From positions 868,001-932,000 of the forward strand of contig SMMW01000085.1 of assembly GCA_004794655.1 (NCBI GenBank): DNA of 64,000 bases. The letters are read 5' to 3'. A program made the translations under genes and the position numbers. This DNA comes from Marisa cornuarietis. Its lineage: Eukaryota > Mollusca > Gastropoda > Architaenioglossa > Ampullariidae. A model generated the notes under the pieces. That model was given only the letters and a program-made list of their open reading frames with translations, was not told where the DNA came from and did not search any database. Positions 1 through 11,792 of this stretch are shown one piece after another; within the stretch, counting starts at the first letter, position 1; every line of letters begins with the position of its first letter.

Positions 1-1759
1 CAGCCTTTGAATATTTTATGCTTTTGTTCTCAGAAGCCGTGAAATTCTCTTCCTGCAATTTTATTTTCACGTGTGCAAAAAAGAAAGGAAAACAGTGGTT
101 GTTTTGAATGGTTGTTTCTTTTTGATTGTGGAAGCTGAATCCAGGAAAATCAGATTGGTGGGACACGTACGGGTATGTGTGTGAGAGAGAGAAAGAAAAA
201 ATACCGATGACAATGCGGTCAGACTTAGTGAAAAAGAAAAGACTGTCACGAGGGCACCATGCTGCGCAAATGACGCTAGTGACCTTCAGTTCCGCCCCAA
301 CTGCCCAGTTCTGAGGCTAGAGAAAACTTTAATTACAATCTGTTGGAAATACCAGGCATCACTAATCAGATGCCGCAGTGTTGTCCTACAGCTCTAGCTT
401 CCAATAAGCCAGTTAGTTTCTTTCCCGCGAGAAGGATTGGCCTAGCCTGACATTATTGGGATGTCTTGCAGTGCTTCCTGGTTCTTTGCTTTCAATGGCG
501 TAATCCTAGCCAGTCAACGACCCCATCAAGCGAAATATTTTCCTTTTCTAGTTTAGGGCACACAGCCCTGTTCTTCTTGTGTGGTTCGCAGAAATGTAGG
601 CTCTGATAAAGCTGTTGAGCCGTTCTGCTCTGTGTACATGTTCACCGTCAGGTGGCTGTAGGGATGTATAAATATTGTTTCATTCTGTCTGTTTCTTTAA
701 AGTACATCTTGGTGTCTGCAATTATTTTATTTTACTCGCGTATGACCCCTATGCACGTATATATATATATATAACGCTCGTGTATGAATGCATTATGACT
801 CTGCCACCTAAGTGCAGGAAATATTTTGGAAGGGTCCGGAGGCGGCAGACTTTCTGTGGCTGACTGTGATGAAAGGGCTAGTGCTAGTCACTCTGAGCGC
901 CTTACTCTGAGTAGTGCGATCAGCGCTAACCACCACAGGAACCAAATATCCGCGCTGACTAGGAGACTGAGTGTAATAAAGTGAGAATGCGGACATCTTC
1001 TGGCCACATGCTGTAAAGGTTGTCATTAAGGACCCTACGACGTGGCCCATAAGGCAGGGAATCACTTTCTTCAGGTTCCCAATCCACACACGTTTGTCAT
1101 TTATTTGTAACAGGACCTGACACAAGCTAAAAGACGTAAATAAATCTTTGACAGGTTTATTATTATATTTTGAGGAATGTTCTTTTCTGTAAAATCACTC
1201 TTGTGACTAGCAAGTCAATTTCCTGACAATACGGTTTATAATAGTTATAGATGTGTGGTCAGATAAACCACTAAAAAGTGAAAAACATCTCAGTACAAAA
1301 CGCTAAGGCATAATAAGCACGTCCATGTTCACATTATTATTTCTCAATTATATGTCCGTATTCTCATTACTATTTTTCAGTTTCTTGTCCGTTGTGAAGA
1401 CTGCACGTCGTGATATCCTGTGCATGAGACTGGCATACAAAGCTTGTCTTTAGTTCGGGTGTGTCGCCCACCTGACCCTTTCGGTGCCAGCAGAAAACAT
1501 TAAGTTTTGCGAAACACAGCTTTCAAAAACACGTGATGAACATCAAACTATGTCCTGGCTAAGTCTTTCACCAAGCCGCTTGTGTTCTCAGCTCCAGATT
1601 GATTTTTTTTTTTTTTTTTTATAAGTTCGTGTCTTACATTTAGCGCCGCTTTACACAATTCACTTTTAACTTTAACTGATCGATCACTTGAAAGCGTCTT
1701 CTTTGCCTGAACTCGTTCATCCTCTTTAGACCTCTCCGCGTTTCCGATCCACTCAAAGA

Positions 1760-1868
1760 CTCTCTCTCTCCTGTCTTCTCTCCTGCTCCCGTCTTTCTTT
1801 TCACTCATCCCTCTCTCTCTCTCCTGTCTTCTCTCCTGTTTTTCACTCATCCCTCTCTCTCTCTCTTT
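1760..1868. repeat. CT-rich tandem duplication
   Basis: A block containing (CT)n followed by CCTGTCTTCTCTCCTG and TTTTCACTCATCC occurs twice in succession with about 43-52 bp spacing. It is pyrimidine-rich on the plus strand. It accounts for the low-complexity Arg/Glu-rich frame on the minus strand, which I do not regard as a gene. Confidence 0.8.
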
Positions 1869-2302
1869 GTTTCTCTCCATCCTTCCCGTTGGGCCCTCGG
1901 CAAGTAAAATTCTTCTTGAGAAGAGTTGCCTGCGTAGTCCCCTTTGTTCTTCGATCCTTTAATGCATTATCGATAAAAATAACGTTTTGAGACGCTGCTG
2001 AATGGCAGGAAACAATTTGAAAGGAACATCTGGTTGCTAGGAGTCATCTGAAACGGCTTTACTTTAAATGCTCAAAAGAATTGTTTATGTTGCTTCATCC
2101 TAAATTCATAAATGAATGATTTCCTTTATTCAGGAGACATAAGCTGGTTTTTATACAGTTTTCTTGGGAAAGATTACCATTCTGCTCGTGTCTATACAAA
2201 CTGCCACTATTAATTTATTTCATTTTATCGTTTATTATTGGCTATGTCATGTGCCATAAAATGAACAGAAAGAAACGGAATGCGAAATGGACAGGAGCCC
2301 AT

Positions 2303-2361
2303 GCACTTGCACTGGGGTACATTAAGTGCTCCGCACTTGCACTGGATGCATTAAGTCCTCT
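2303..2361. repeat. Two-copy 30-bp tandem repeat
   Basis: The motif GCACTTGCACTGG followed by CATTAAGT is present twice, 30 bp apart, with a few substitutions between copies. It is a small local duplication without recognised function. Confidence 0.75.
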
Positions 2362-4024
2362 GGTAACAAGAGATGGTAGCTTATGGTGTTTATGGTTGAC
2401 CAGGAGACAGAGAAGACAGGAGACAGAGAAGCCAACCAAGCCTGTTGTGCACAACCTACCCAAGCAAGAGAGTTTTATAATGTGACCGAATCCATTACAA
2501 AACCAGGCCTGGCGTCATGGCGGTCTTTGAATTTCTCACTCACCAGCAAAAGATGTGGGTGTATGTCTAACATTACCTGACTCCAACGGTATCTGATGTC
2601 TCTATTTTTGTCCTCTGTCCCGTTTGATCCTCCTCACAGCATGATGGAGGTTGTAGTTTCAGCAGTCTTAGCGGGAGGTATGTTTTATGCATGACATTCA
2701 AGTGTACGCTTCAGGGAATCGCGTGTTTCTCATACAGCAGCGATGCAGTAGTTCATGTATTTCCTTCCACACAAAAGCAGATGAGCGTATGAACAGTCAC
2801 CAAAGAATCTTAATTAAGAATCTTATCAAAAGCTCCAAAAGGTTAACTACAAATGAGGACACTTCTATTGAAAACCGGTAGGTGGGAGATTTTCTGCAAA
2901 CATTTTCAAAACCACTTCTTACCTTTTATCAAGTCTAAGCAAATTCTGCCACTGTCAGTACAGAACATAATCAGCCTTTCTGTTTCAGAACCAGAATTTC
3001 TGTTTCTGCAACTCTCTTCCACGTTACAACCTTACCCAGGATCACCCATACACTTGCTCTTAGTTTGTTTTGCTGTTAAGTGCTTTTAAATGTGAACGAT
3101 AAAGAAACTGATCTGTAGGATCAATTACATGGGGATCTTTAGACGATATATTCCGTTTGGTGTGAATTTTGCTCTAACTGCACGGAAAACATCAGGGTTG
3201 TGCCATGGACACCTCAGCGGGGAGTTAGCCGAGTCGTTCTCATTACCTAGGAGGCCTGGAAGCAAGGGCTGATTACATACGCGTGGATGACTACAAACTC
3301 CGTGGATGACTACAAACTGCCCGCAACTTCACCGAGTAGCTTAAGCCGAGCAATTAGATGCAGAGCATGTCACAAAGACATTTGTGTGAACGAGATTTTC
3401 TGCCCATTTGCTTGTCTTTGCAGACCAGGTCATTGTCAATTAGCCATAACTGTGTCTTTCTTTGTCTGTTTGTATCCAACTCACTCCCTCTCGTCCTGCA
3501 AAGGTCTGCGTGAATTGCAGTGCTTGTACAGGCTGAACATTCTCTCCTTGCTCAACAGGCCTCCATTAGACACGTAGGCTGTTGTTATCTTCCCTTGGTC
3601 TTTGTTTGTAGGCGTCACTTCCGTACGTCTCCTGCACCCATTTTATGATCACGACTTAGGAATGAAATGCCTTGTCCCTGGAAGTAGTTGTGTTTGTAGT
3701 GATGTTAGTAGTGATGGTGGAGGTGGTGGTGCTGGTGGTAGGCGTGGTGTCGGGGAAAGACGAGATCACGGTAGAAGTCGTGACTCACGTGGGAAGCAGG
3801 CAAAGGTCCACTGACAGTGATACCACTCTCCCTCTCTCCACGCTTACACATACGGATGCTACAGCATGAGGTCATACACACACTACAACGTGACCCCTCA
3901 TTCAGAAAGCAACGTGAATTGACAATGCGCGTTTTACGATTGTACTCACCCCAAAGACTTTATCTAATATATATAAATATATCTTTGCTGACCATTCGCA
4001 CTGCTTTCCAACGCTGCAACTCTT

Positions 4025-4039
4025 TCCTTCTGTCACCTA
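4025..4039. repeat. Left target-site duplication of SINE copy 1
   Basis: TCCTTCTGTCACCTA immediately precedes the SINE and recurs exactly at 4224-4238 immediately after it. A perfect 15-bp duplication bracketing a tRNA-derived element is the footprint of target-primed retrotransposition. Confidence 0.9.
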
Positions 4040-4223
4040 TGGCGGTCCGGTGGCGCAACGGTTAGCGCCTGTCACCAATACAGTGAAGGTTGGCTGTCCT
4101 GGGTTCGTTTCTCGTCTCGGGCACGCTGTTCTTTCTCTGCATGCGCATCTGTTTACAGGGCTGGCTTCCTTGCCGTGATATAGCCTTAGTTGCTGGTTCG
4201 GCGTAAAACACCAATTCCCCCCC
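4040..4223 (+). mobile_element. tRNA-derived SINE, copy 1 (intact insertion)
   Basis: This is a 184-bp retroposon. Its head is tRNA-like: an RNA polymerase III A-box match (TGGCGCAACGG) at 4051-4061 and a B-box-like GGTTCGTTTC at 4102-4111. The body is shared with copies at 42451-42635 and 21027-21172, including GGGCACGCTGTTCTTTCTCT and the end motif GGCGTAAAACACCAA. It ends in a short C-rich tail. A perfect 15-bp target-site duplication flanks it. SINEs encode no protein; known families are transcribed by Pol III and mobilised by a partner LINE, normally recognised through the shared 3' end. I cannot assign a named family. The exact duplication implies a fairly recent insertion. Confidence 0.92.
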
Positions 4224-4238
4224 TCCTTCTGTCACCTA
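4224..4238. repeat. Right target-site duplication of SINE copy 1
   Basis: Exact copy of the 15 bp at 4025-4039, directly following the C-rich end of the SINE. Confidence 0.9.
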
Positions 4239-5335
4239 GACACCTCTGTAAACAAACAACTTCACGGACCTTTGCTTTGTCACTAGCACTGATTATGATA
4301 TTGCGTGCAGCACAAGGAACGACAAGCCGAGATATGCATAGAAGTAGTTTGGTTGCTTCGCGTGCAGTGTCATCCTCGGTACCGTGCACACAACTTCGAG
4401 GAAAGTCAAAGTCAAGGGCACTGGGATGAATCATGAACGCCCGGTACACAGCCAAATGCAAAAATGTTTTATTTACCACCAAGCTTAGTACGTCTCAGTG
4501 CAGAACAGAGAGTTGTAGACACTCTTTTGTTTTTGCAGGTGAACCCAGTTCTTCAACTTTTGTTATGTACCTGAGCCCAGCTGTTACTCTATTTTACAGC
4601 AGATATGCATCAACTGAGCTGTTAGCTACGTGAACAGCTATTAGATACCTAAGCTCAGTCGTTGGATATCTGCTGCGAAACAAAAACAAAACCAAAAACA
4701 AAAACAAAAAACAAAACAAAACCAAAAAAAAAAAAAAACCCCAACACAGCAAGTCTTTTTTTTTTTACTGGTGCGCTGCTCCACTCTGCTGTTATTTGAA
4801 AGGACTGGGCCGTTGTGATAATTATGTATTTACCTTCAATTACTGTGTGCTTGCACTGTGTCTCGTCCCTATGGTGAAGCTGAGACCACTCTGTATGGCA
4901 AAAACTACAACTGATAGCGGGGCTGATTTGCGGTGGAAATCTTACAATGTGTGGAGGAATATGTTTTTATTACGCTTTGGTATGATGTATTTTTATTGTT
5001 ACTTCTTTGGCGCATTGGGTTGTTTGTAATTTCAAATCAGATCATGAAATGTAAATAGTCATCATTGTCCATGAACCTTGCTGGCGTAGATTGAGTTTAC
5101 TATTCATGCTCCTGACGGATCGGATCAGGTAAATTTGAAATCACACGACATGCAAATATTCTGTGGCACCCAAGGGGAAAAAAGGTCTTCATAATTACCT
5201 TGGGCTTTCACTTTCTTTTTACGCAAGACCCTAAAAGAGACAAAATGTTTTCCAATCAATTTTGAAAGGCATCAGTTATTCTAGTCCTAATAATAGAAAT
5301 TCAGGAGACGCTAATTATATATATATATAGATATC
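4239..5335. other. No gene recognised; A-rich microsatellite inside
   Basis: No exon-like sequence is recognised. The stretch includes the CAAAAA-rich run at 4677-4738 and a (TA)n run just before the tandem repeat at 5.34 kb. Confidence 0.5.
4677..4738. repeat. (CAAAAA)n-like A-rich microsatellite
   Basis: About 60 bp consist of CAAAAA/CAAAA/CCAAAA units ending in a run of A. It could be the decayed A-tail of a plus-strand retroposon, but I recognise no element body upstream. Confidence 0.8.
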
Positions 5336-5637
5336 AAGATGTCTTTTATAATGTCCTGACTTATATTAGAGAACTCATGGCACGCTCATTTGATCTAGAT
5401 GTCTTCTCTCATAATGTTATGATTAAATTTAGAGAACTCAGGATGCGCTGATTTGATGCAGATGTCTTCTATAATGAATAATCTCCTAACATTGAAGAAC
5501 TCAGGGTAAGCTAATTTGATGTAGATGTCTTGTGTAATGAACAATGTCCTAATAGAATATTAATTTTGTAATTCTATCGTTATTGATATCCTGACTAATA
5601 CTACAAAACTCAAGGTACGTTCATTGATATAGAATAT
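5336..5637. repeat. Degenerate tandem repeat, ~62-bp unit, about 5 copies
   Basis: The anchor AGATGTCTT recurs at about 5336, 5397, 5460 and 5523, each followed by a TAATGTCCTGA-like, GAACTCA-like and CATTTGAT-like block in the same order. A fifth, more diverged unit occupies about 5585-5637. The period of 60-63 bp and the high divergence indicate an old minisatellite. No open frame runs through it. Confidence 0.85.
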
Positions 5638-7946
5638 ATATTTATATATATAACGAATGACTTACTGCTACTCATTTTTCACTTCTTTCATTTTCCCCTT
5701 TATTTCAGAATTTAGATGCAAAAGTTATGATTAGATTGAGACTGTGATAAAAAAAAAGTTCAACAAATGGGGAAAAAGTTATATCACTTTAATTTTCTAT
5801 TTGCAATTCCCTACATTGGCGGATCTACATGTTTCTCTTCAGTGTTATATTGTTATTTTTGTCTTTTTTTAAAGTTGTCTTAAAAGTTAAATTATGTCAA
5901 ACGCTCCCTGCGTTCCTCAGGGGAAAAGTGTAACTATTGTTTTGTTTTATTTGCATTCTTCTCAAGAACAGCTGGTAAATCCCTCAGACATTTTTAACAT
6001 GACAGCAAATAATAAGGCCAATTTAAGTTCAGGAACTTGTTACTGCTGCACTTCCAATCCTCTTTGTTCACAGCGTGTTCAGCGAATTCAAAAACTTTGT
6101 CCTCGTTGTGCATGCCAACTTCTTTGCTTTCACATGGCTGTCATCTAGCACCTCACTTTTTAAGTTATTTCCCTTTAGTTTCTTATGTTATTTCCCTTCC
6201 ACGCCCGTCATTTTGTTTTTAACGAAGATTTGGCAGATCTCATTGAACGATGTCTCTGCCTCGAAGAAAAAGAAAGGTACTTGCCGTTGAGACCTTTCTG
6301 AGTCCGGTAACATTAGTGAAATTGCATGAAAATACTTAATAGCATGCAATTATACTTTAAAAAAGCTAACTGTAGTTCACGCTTCGAAACATTTCTTCTT
6401 AGTTTAGAAATATCTGGAAAATAACGAAAACAATTACGTGCCCCCCCAAACTGGTCATTTAAATTTAATGAGCAGTAAATGGAAACAGTGTAACGATTAA
6501 TAAGAAACATACTTGCATGCTATCTTCTTTGTTTGGTGTTCATATATCTGTCGGCCCTATACCCACCCCGATCATCGTCATCATCATCATTGTCGTCGTC
6601 GTCGTCGTCATCTATCCATCCGTACCTTCACCCATAGGTCTTCATCACCTCTTCTTTGTTCCTCTGTCTTTCTCTTTCTCCGTCATCGTCGTTATGATCA
6701 CTACCATCCCGCCTCCCTTCCATTCACTAACAAAATGATGATGCCAGAATTAGCTGGGTTTTTTAAAATGTCGAAATTTGCTTGTTGCATTGGCAAAGGA
6801 ATAGAAATGATACAAGAAAAGCGAGCATTATTTAACAATCTTGCAATTTTAGTCGTCCTCCCAGAGAGCCGACCAAGGAAAGGTTTTTAATGAAATGGCG
6901 GGAGGCCAGTTAGCAGTCAATAAGGCCTTTGTTAATAAACAAATATGGACGATAGGCTTGAGCAAGTTTAGAAAAATTTATGCATGACGGTGATATACAA
7001 GCTTCGTCAAATGTTCGTCCACATGAGTCCAGTTAATAAGGGCCTTTACAAAGCAGCGTCAGCTGAATTCATCAACGATGCCTGTTTTTATACTCCTGTG
7101 TAGATGAACTGTTTATACGTGTAGGGGTGGTAGTGTGGGCTGTAGAGGAGCCTTGTTTCACATTCTCGTACAATCTCGTACCAGTGGGGTTCCATGTGAT
7201 CTATGGATACGCCATTAGCAGGAACGCTTACACTCTTCTGGATGGGTGGTTTGTTAAGTGGTCTTATGTGGGTGGACTTATTGGTGCAGGTTAGCTTACT
7301 TGACAGAAAGTGCTTTTAGTTCACCGTGGTTTCACACTATGGGAGAAAAATGACAGCGAGGAGCAAACTACATTACCCTTAAAAACTCCCCGGCGACCCT
7401 TTCTGGGAATTCGTTTCAAGACACGAGATCTGAACCAGGGACTTTATAATTAGTGTGGGTGGACTTTTATATGTTGTGTTACCTTGCCTTGTGTAAGTCA
7501 AGTGTATAAAGTCAAATATATTCTGTATAATTCTATTTTAGTCGACTTATGCGTCAAATATGTGTTGTGTAGCTGCGTGAGTTGACTGTGTATGTCGTCG
7601 AATACGTGTTGTGTAATCCGCTATGAGTCGTCTGTATGTAGTCTGGTAAAGTGGGATTTGTGAAAACCAGAGTGAGCTAATGCATAGTTCTGTGTAGTTT
7701 GCTGTTGTTTGGGTGGGCTGTGGTGTGAGAGAAAATACCAACACCTGAAACACCTGAAGGTGCTCATAAGAAAATACGGAAGGTTCCTGCAAACACCTTC
7801 TAGGATCCTCCGTCATCGGTAATTAGCGACTTGCCTGCTTACAATGTAGGTGCTGCAGGCTCTAATAGGGATGCCTGTGTGTCTGCTGCAACTCATCCTG
7901 CTTGGTACCAGTACAGGAGTTTCAGCCAATTAAGTTCTCTACCTGT
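5638..7946. other. No gene recognised
   Basis: AT-rich DNA with short chance frames. A trinucleotide tract (CATCAT...GTCGTC) lies at about 6571-6612 and explains the His-rich and Val/Ile-rich frames there. Around 7405-7445 a weak minus-strand B-box-like motif (GGTTCAGATCTCG) resembles the SINE head, but no body follows. Confidence 0.5.
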
Positions 7947-8174
7947 TCAGGTGTCGCAACGGCCTTTAGTCGGCTGCGTGTTCAGGCTCAGTAATTTTCT
8001 TCGTCGTTTACTAGTAGAGCTGCCGCAGGCCCTGGCAGTCCTTCGTGTGATCGTGAGCTGGGCTCTAGATCCCCAAATCTCTGCAGGCCCTGGACCCGAC
8101 AGTCCATAGTGTGTAGGCACCGAATCTCCTGCATGAAAGCCTGTTTCACGGAAGACTAAAGACCCAACACACAT
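7947..8174 (-). pseudogene. Possible relic related to the candidate exon at 20.6 kb
   Basis: The minus-strand translation shares an ordered pattern with the candidate exon at 20606-20749: D-x-VP, then Y, P-x-PA, W-x-S-x-AQ, and finally C-x-SSTSKR. Here the end reads SSTSKRRRK and continues without the splice donor seen in the other copy. The shared order over about 45 residues suggests two diverged copies of one sequence, either a gene family or a transposon-encoded protein. I do not recognise the protein. The match is by eye, and the spacing differs by a few residues between copies, so chance similarity remains possible. Confidence 0.3.
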
Positions 8175-8718
8175 CAGGTGACTATAACCTTAGCATTTAC
8201 GAGCGACTGGTATCAGACACAAACTGCTTACTTTAGTTTTCAGTTCTCTGCCTCTACCATAGTGACAATCACGTTCGTCAGTCAAAGACTATGGCGCTAA
8301 GTCCGTCTTCAGAACTGCGGCAGCTTTTCTGGTGGTGGTCTTCCTTCCAGAGCGCCTTCCGATTACAGCCAAAGCAGGACGCCATCGTTAAAAACAAAAA
8401 AGAGAACAAAAAACCCGATTTTGCAACGGAATCGGCATCACTTAGCCTAATGGTGGTTTCAAGTAACCATTGGATAATATTTTTAAACAATGAACTGACT
8501 TTTTCATTTATCTTCCATGATTTCTTTAAACGAACCATTACGGACTTCTGTTTGTGGAGTGCTCTTTATCCTGAGGGCAAGTCATTTTCTATAATCGTCA
8601 TCTTTATTTTATTACTTGTTGAAAGCACTGCTTGTTAGCTGACGTCACAGGTGCTTTGAAAATTATTTTAAAATATGTGTGGGTGCTGTTGTTGTTTACA
8701 TTCCATTCGTAGCATGAA

Positions 8719-8719
<1 letters not shown>
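8175..8719. other. No gene recognised
   Basis: Overlapping frames occur on both strands, none with recognisable motifs. Confidence 0.5.

Positions 8720-8780
<61 letters not shown>
8720..8780. repeat. (GT)n microsatellite, about 30 units
   Basis: An uninterrupted GT tract of about 61 bp. Perfect tracts of this length are usually highly polymorphic. Confidence 0.97.
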
Positions 8781-8784
<4 letters not shown>

Positions 8785-8959
8785 ACAGTATAACTCTCGG
8801 AGTCATTGCTCTTTGCATCATTCGATGAAAACTAAAAACAGTTTCCCCGTTCCTGCCGGCGCTGCTTGAGCAGCAGAGCGTCACGGGAGAGTGTTCGCTA
8901 TCAACGACTCCCTGCTAGCCGAGGTCGTTGCCGACGCGCACAAAGCATTTTGCACGCAC

Positions 8960-10610
8960 GTGAGTGAACCGCCTCTTTCGATGTCCCTTCCCCCCCACCC
9001 TACCCAACATCCAATTCACTTTTGCTGTTCCACTCCTCCGCTCTTCCAGCAAGTTCTGCTTCTTCCATCACTGACGTGTGTCCACTGACCACCCATGCAC
9101 ATGGCCGTGTGTTTTCCCTCCGTATTTTGCAGGCGGTGAGAAAAGCAAATGAATCGCCCGGTACCCAAACACCAACGAAAGGAAAATATATCGATGAGGA
9201 AGTTTGAGGCGTGATTACAGACAGGAGTTAAAAGCGCGGCAGTGACGTTTTCCTCCCTCAATCAGTTCTGCGAGAAATCGATACACACACACACACACAG
9301 GAGGCAGGGCTGCTGAGGTCCGCGGTACAAATCGAGCAAAGAGTAGAAAGCAGCGAAGAAACAAAAGTCGCATGTCTTCATTAGCCCTCTTGTTAACAGC
9401 AAAGCAAATGTCGCTCTACCTGTAAAAACTCTTGTCAGTTTACCTTCCATCCGATCAAACCGTCACCCGGGAATGATATTTGCTGACTAAAACAACACCG
9501 AAAAATTAAAATATCGGTCAGTTACATATGAGGATTATTGGTCTTGATAGTTTCTGTAGATAGCCAGGTCCTTTTTTGTCTTCTCATATTTTCTGATTTA
9601 AATTAGAGGAATGATGTCAATTATAACGAGCAACAACGCGAAGTCGAAAAGGGTTGGGGGAAAGTTCGTCTCAAGTTAGTCAAGTATTTAGACAATGTGC
9701 AGACAACCTCACTAAGGCGTAGCGTATACTACAGCATCGATGAGGAGGAGCAGACACAAGAAAGGTAGTGGTTGGGAGGATGAGGACGAGAGAAACTGAC
9801 CACTACTGTTACCACGGTCCAAGCTGAGGGCTACCGGTGACAGACATGGAATATCTGTTCTTTCTCCCTCCTCCACCCCTTGCTTTTTGTGCCGTCTACA
9901 AAACGCCTACACCAGCAGATGATGTGGGCGCTGGTCGACAAAGTGCGATATTATTGGAGCTAGAACTTGCATGCAGTACCGTTTCTGATTTTTTTTAAGC
10001 GACATCTCTGACTAAAAGAAAAAAAACCTGTCACCGCGACTCATCGACCTTTCTGTCGCCTGTTATTGGACTTGACACTACTGACTGCACTGTGCATAAG
10101 TTAACTCCACATTTCTATATTTATCTTTAATATAAGTAAAAAAGAAAGAAGAATCTGTAAATTATGCCTCAGTGCGCAGATTTAGAAGGACTGAGATCTT
10201 CTATGAGAAGCACATCACTTTCAGCTACCTTTTACTGTAATGTCTGTTCGTTTGCCCAAGTCATCCATCAACTCTACCACCAATCCATCCACCCATGTGG
10301 GAAACATGACAGAATATGCTTGCACCCATGCTTGCGTTAAAACGAAATGCCTGGCTAGCAGAGCTAAACAAACGCAAGAAAGCAAAGCACAGTTTACAAA
10401 CGTTTGTGCCAATATGGAATTGGTTTCATGTTCCTATGATACTCCTACCAGTCCAAAGGAATAAAGGTTTTATTTCTACATTAATGTCCTCTTTCTCTAC
10501 GGCGCTCGGAGGCACTCACCTCTAGTTCCCTCTTTGGGGCTGGGGTTTTTTTTTTTTTTGCGCCTTGGTGCGCAGTCACCATGGCAAACGCGGGCATAAA
10601 ACGGTCTGAC
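8960..10610. other. No gene recognised
   Basis: Beyond the possible short exon ending at 8959 (see findings), I see only short frames, a CA run at about 9281-9298 and no family-like peptide. Confidence 0.5.
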
Positions 10611-10620
10611 GGGCCGACGA

Positions 10621-10705
10621 GAGTGCGTCCAACGAGCAGCTGGATAAGAGTGCTGTCGATAGAGCAGCGGCTGGACGAGGGTGCTGCCGATAGAGCAGCC
10701 AGACG
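10621..10705. repeat. Three-copy ~28-bp tandem repeat
   Basis: Three successive units read GAGTGC(T)G...GAGCAGC...GGA with 27-31 bp period. The second and third share GTGCTG-CGATAGAGCAGC almost exactly. The block is GC-rich compared with its surroundings. Confidence 0.75.
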
Positions 10706-10814
10706 TCACTAGCTCGGGCTCGCGGGCTTCCTCTTCCCCTCTCAAGGGAATGGGGAATACTACTCAATCTCCTTAGCCTCTCACTGAGACATTGCACGTG
10801 CTCCATTTTAAAGT

Positions 10815-11105
10815 AGCATGATATATAATTAATATTATTCATTTAGAGTAATCAATATAAATATTGATAATTTAATATTTATAGCTATAGGAATAAAAAT
10901 TTACATTTTTTATATTAGCAATATTGATATAATATAGGATAATTATGGTGTCACATCAATATAATATCTAATTATAATCTAGAATAAATATAAACTTGCA
11001 TATTTTAACGCAAAAATATGTTATCAATAAATAGTATACAGGATCGATATAAAATACATTATCAATACAAAATATAATTACATATGATCATTATAAAAGT
11101 TGATT
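10815..11105. other. AT-rich island
   Basis: About 290 bp are strongly AT-rich, with recurrent ATCAATATA/ATATTGAT motifs in both orientations, giving many short inverted repeats. There is no coding potential. It may be an old degenerate AT minisatellite. Confidence 0.7.
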
Positions 11106-11390
11106 TTTAACGTTTAGCTTGAACCATTGTTTTCTTCTTAATCTTAAAAATGCAACCACAAAGAAACGGATCGGGAGAAAGATATATATATATATACACG
11201 GATGGACAAAGGAGTGGCTGAGAACGAGGAAAAGGAAAACAGAGATTGATTTTGAGTGGTGGATGTATATGATTGGCCATTGCGCGACAAAAAGGGTGCA
11301 AACAACGATGATAATGCAATATTACATTCACTAGTAAGAGAAGGGGGGAAGTAGGGGAGAGGGTGAGACAGAGACACAGAACGCTATTTA

Positions 11391-11590
11391 CAATACAGAC
11401 AGAATTTAGTAAGACACTGTAGACCATTCACAATGCAGATATGATTAAATGAGACTGTACACTATTTTCAATACAGACAGAATTTAGTGAGACACTGTAC
11501 AGCATTTACAATACAGATGTAATTTAGTGGGGCGCTGTACACTATTCATAATATAGACAGGATTTAGCAAGGCACTGTAGATCATTTGGA
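11391..11590. repeat. Tandem repeat, 40-bp unit, 5 copies
   Basis: Units start near 11391, 11431, 11469, 11510 and 11550. Each reads CAATACAGACAGAATTTAGT-like, then GACACTGTA-like, then a C/TATT-rich spacer. Copies differ by several substitutions and by 1-2 bp in length. No gene overlaps it. Confidence 0.9.
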
Positions 11591-11749
11591 GTGTCCAAAG
11601 AGGTTTAAAAACTAAAGCAAGGACATTTTAAACGTTATTCCTAAGACGGCATTGCCTTAAACGTAAAATATCTTTGCATGTAGTAGAACCTTAGGTAATA
11701 AATATACTATGTTGGCAACAAAGTACAAATTACAAACGGTTGTCAGTTG

Positions 11750-11792
11750 GACAGGCAGTCTGATATGCAGTCTGACAGGCAGTCTGACAGAA
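11750..11792. repeat. Short tandem repeat of CAGTCTGA
   Basis: GACAGGCAGTCTGA-type units of 10-14 bp recur about four times. Confidence 0.7.

Larger units (their letters stand above)
1..4024. other. No gene recognised
   Basis: I see no exon-like or family-like sequence here. The open frames are short, overlap on both strands and translate to low-complexity or unpatterned peptides. The stretch holds CT-rich DNA around 1.75-1.87 kb, a 30-bp duplication at 2.3 kb, a doubled 15-bp motif (caggagacagagaag) near 2.40-2.43 kb and a GGT-rich run near 3.70-3.75 kb. Confidence 0.6.
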
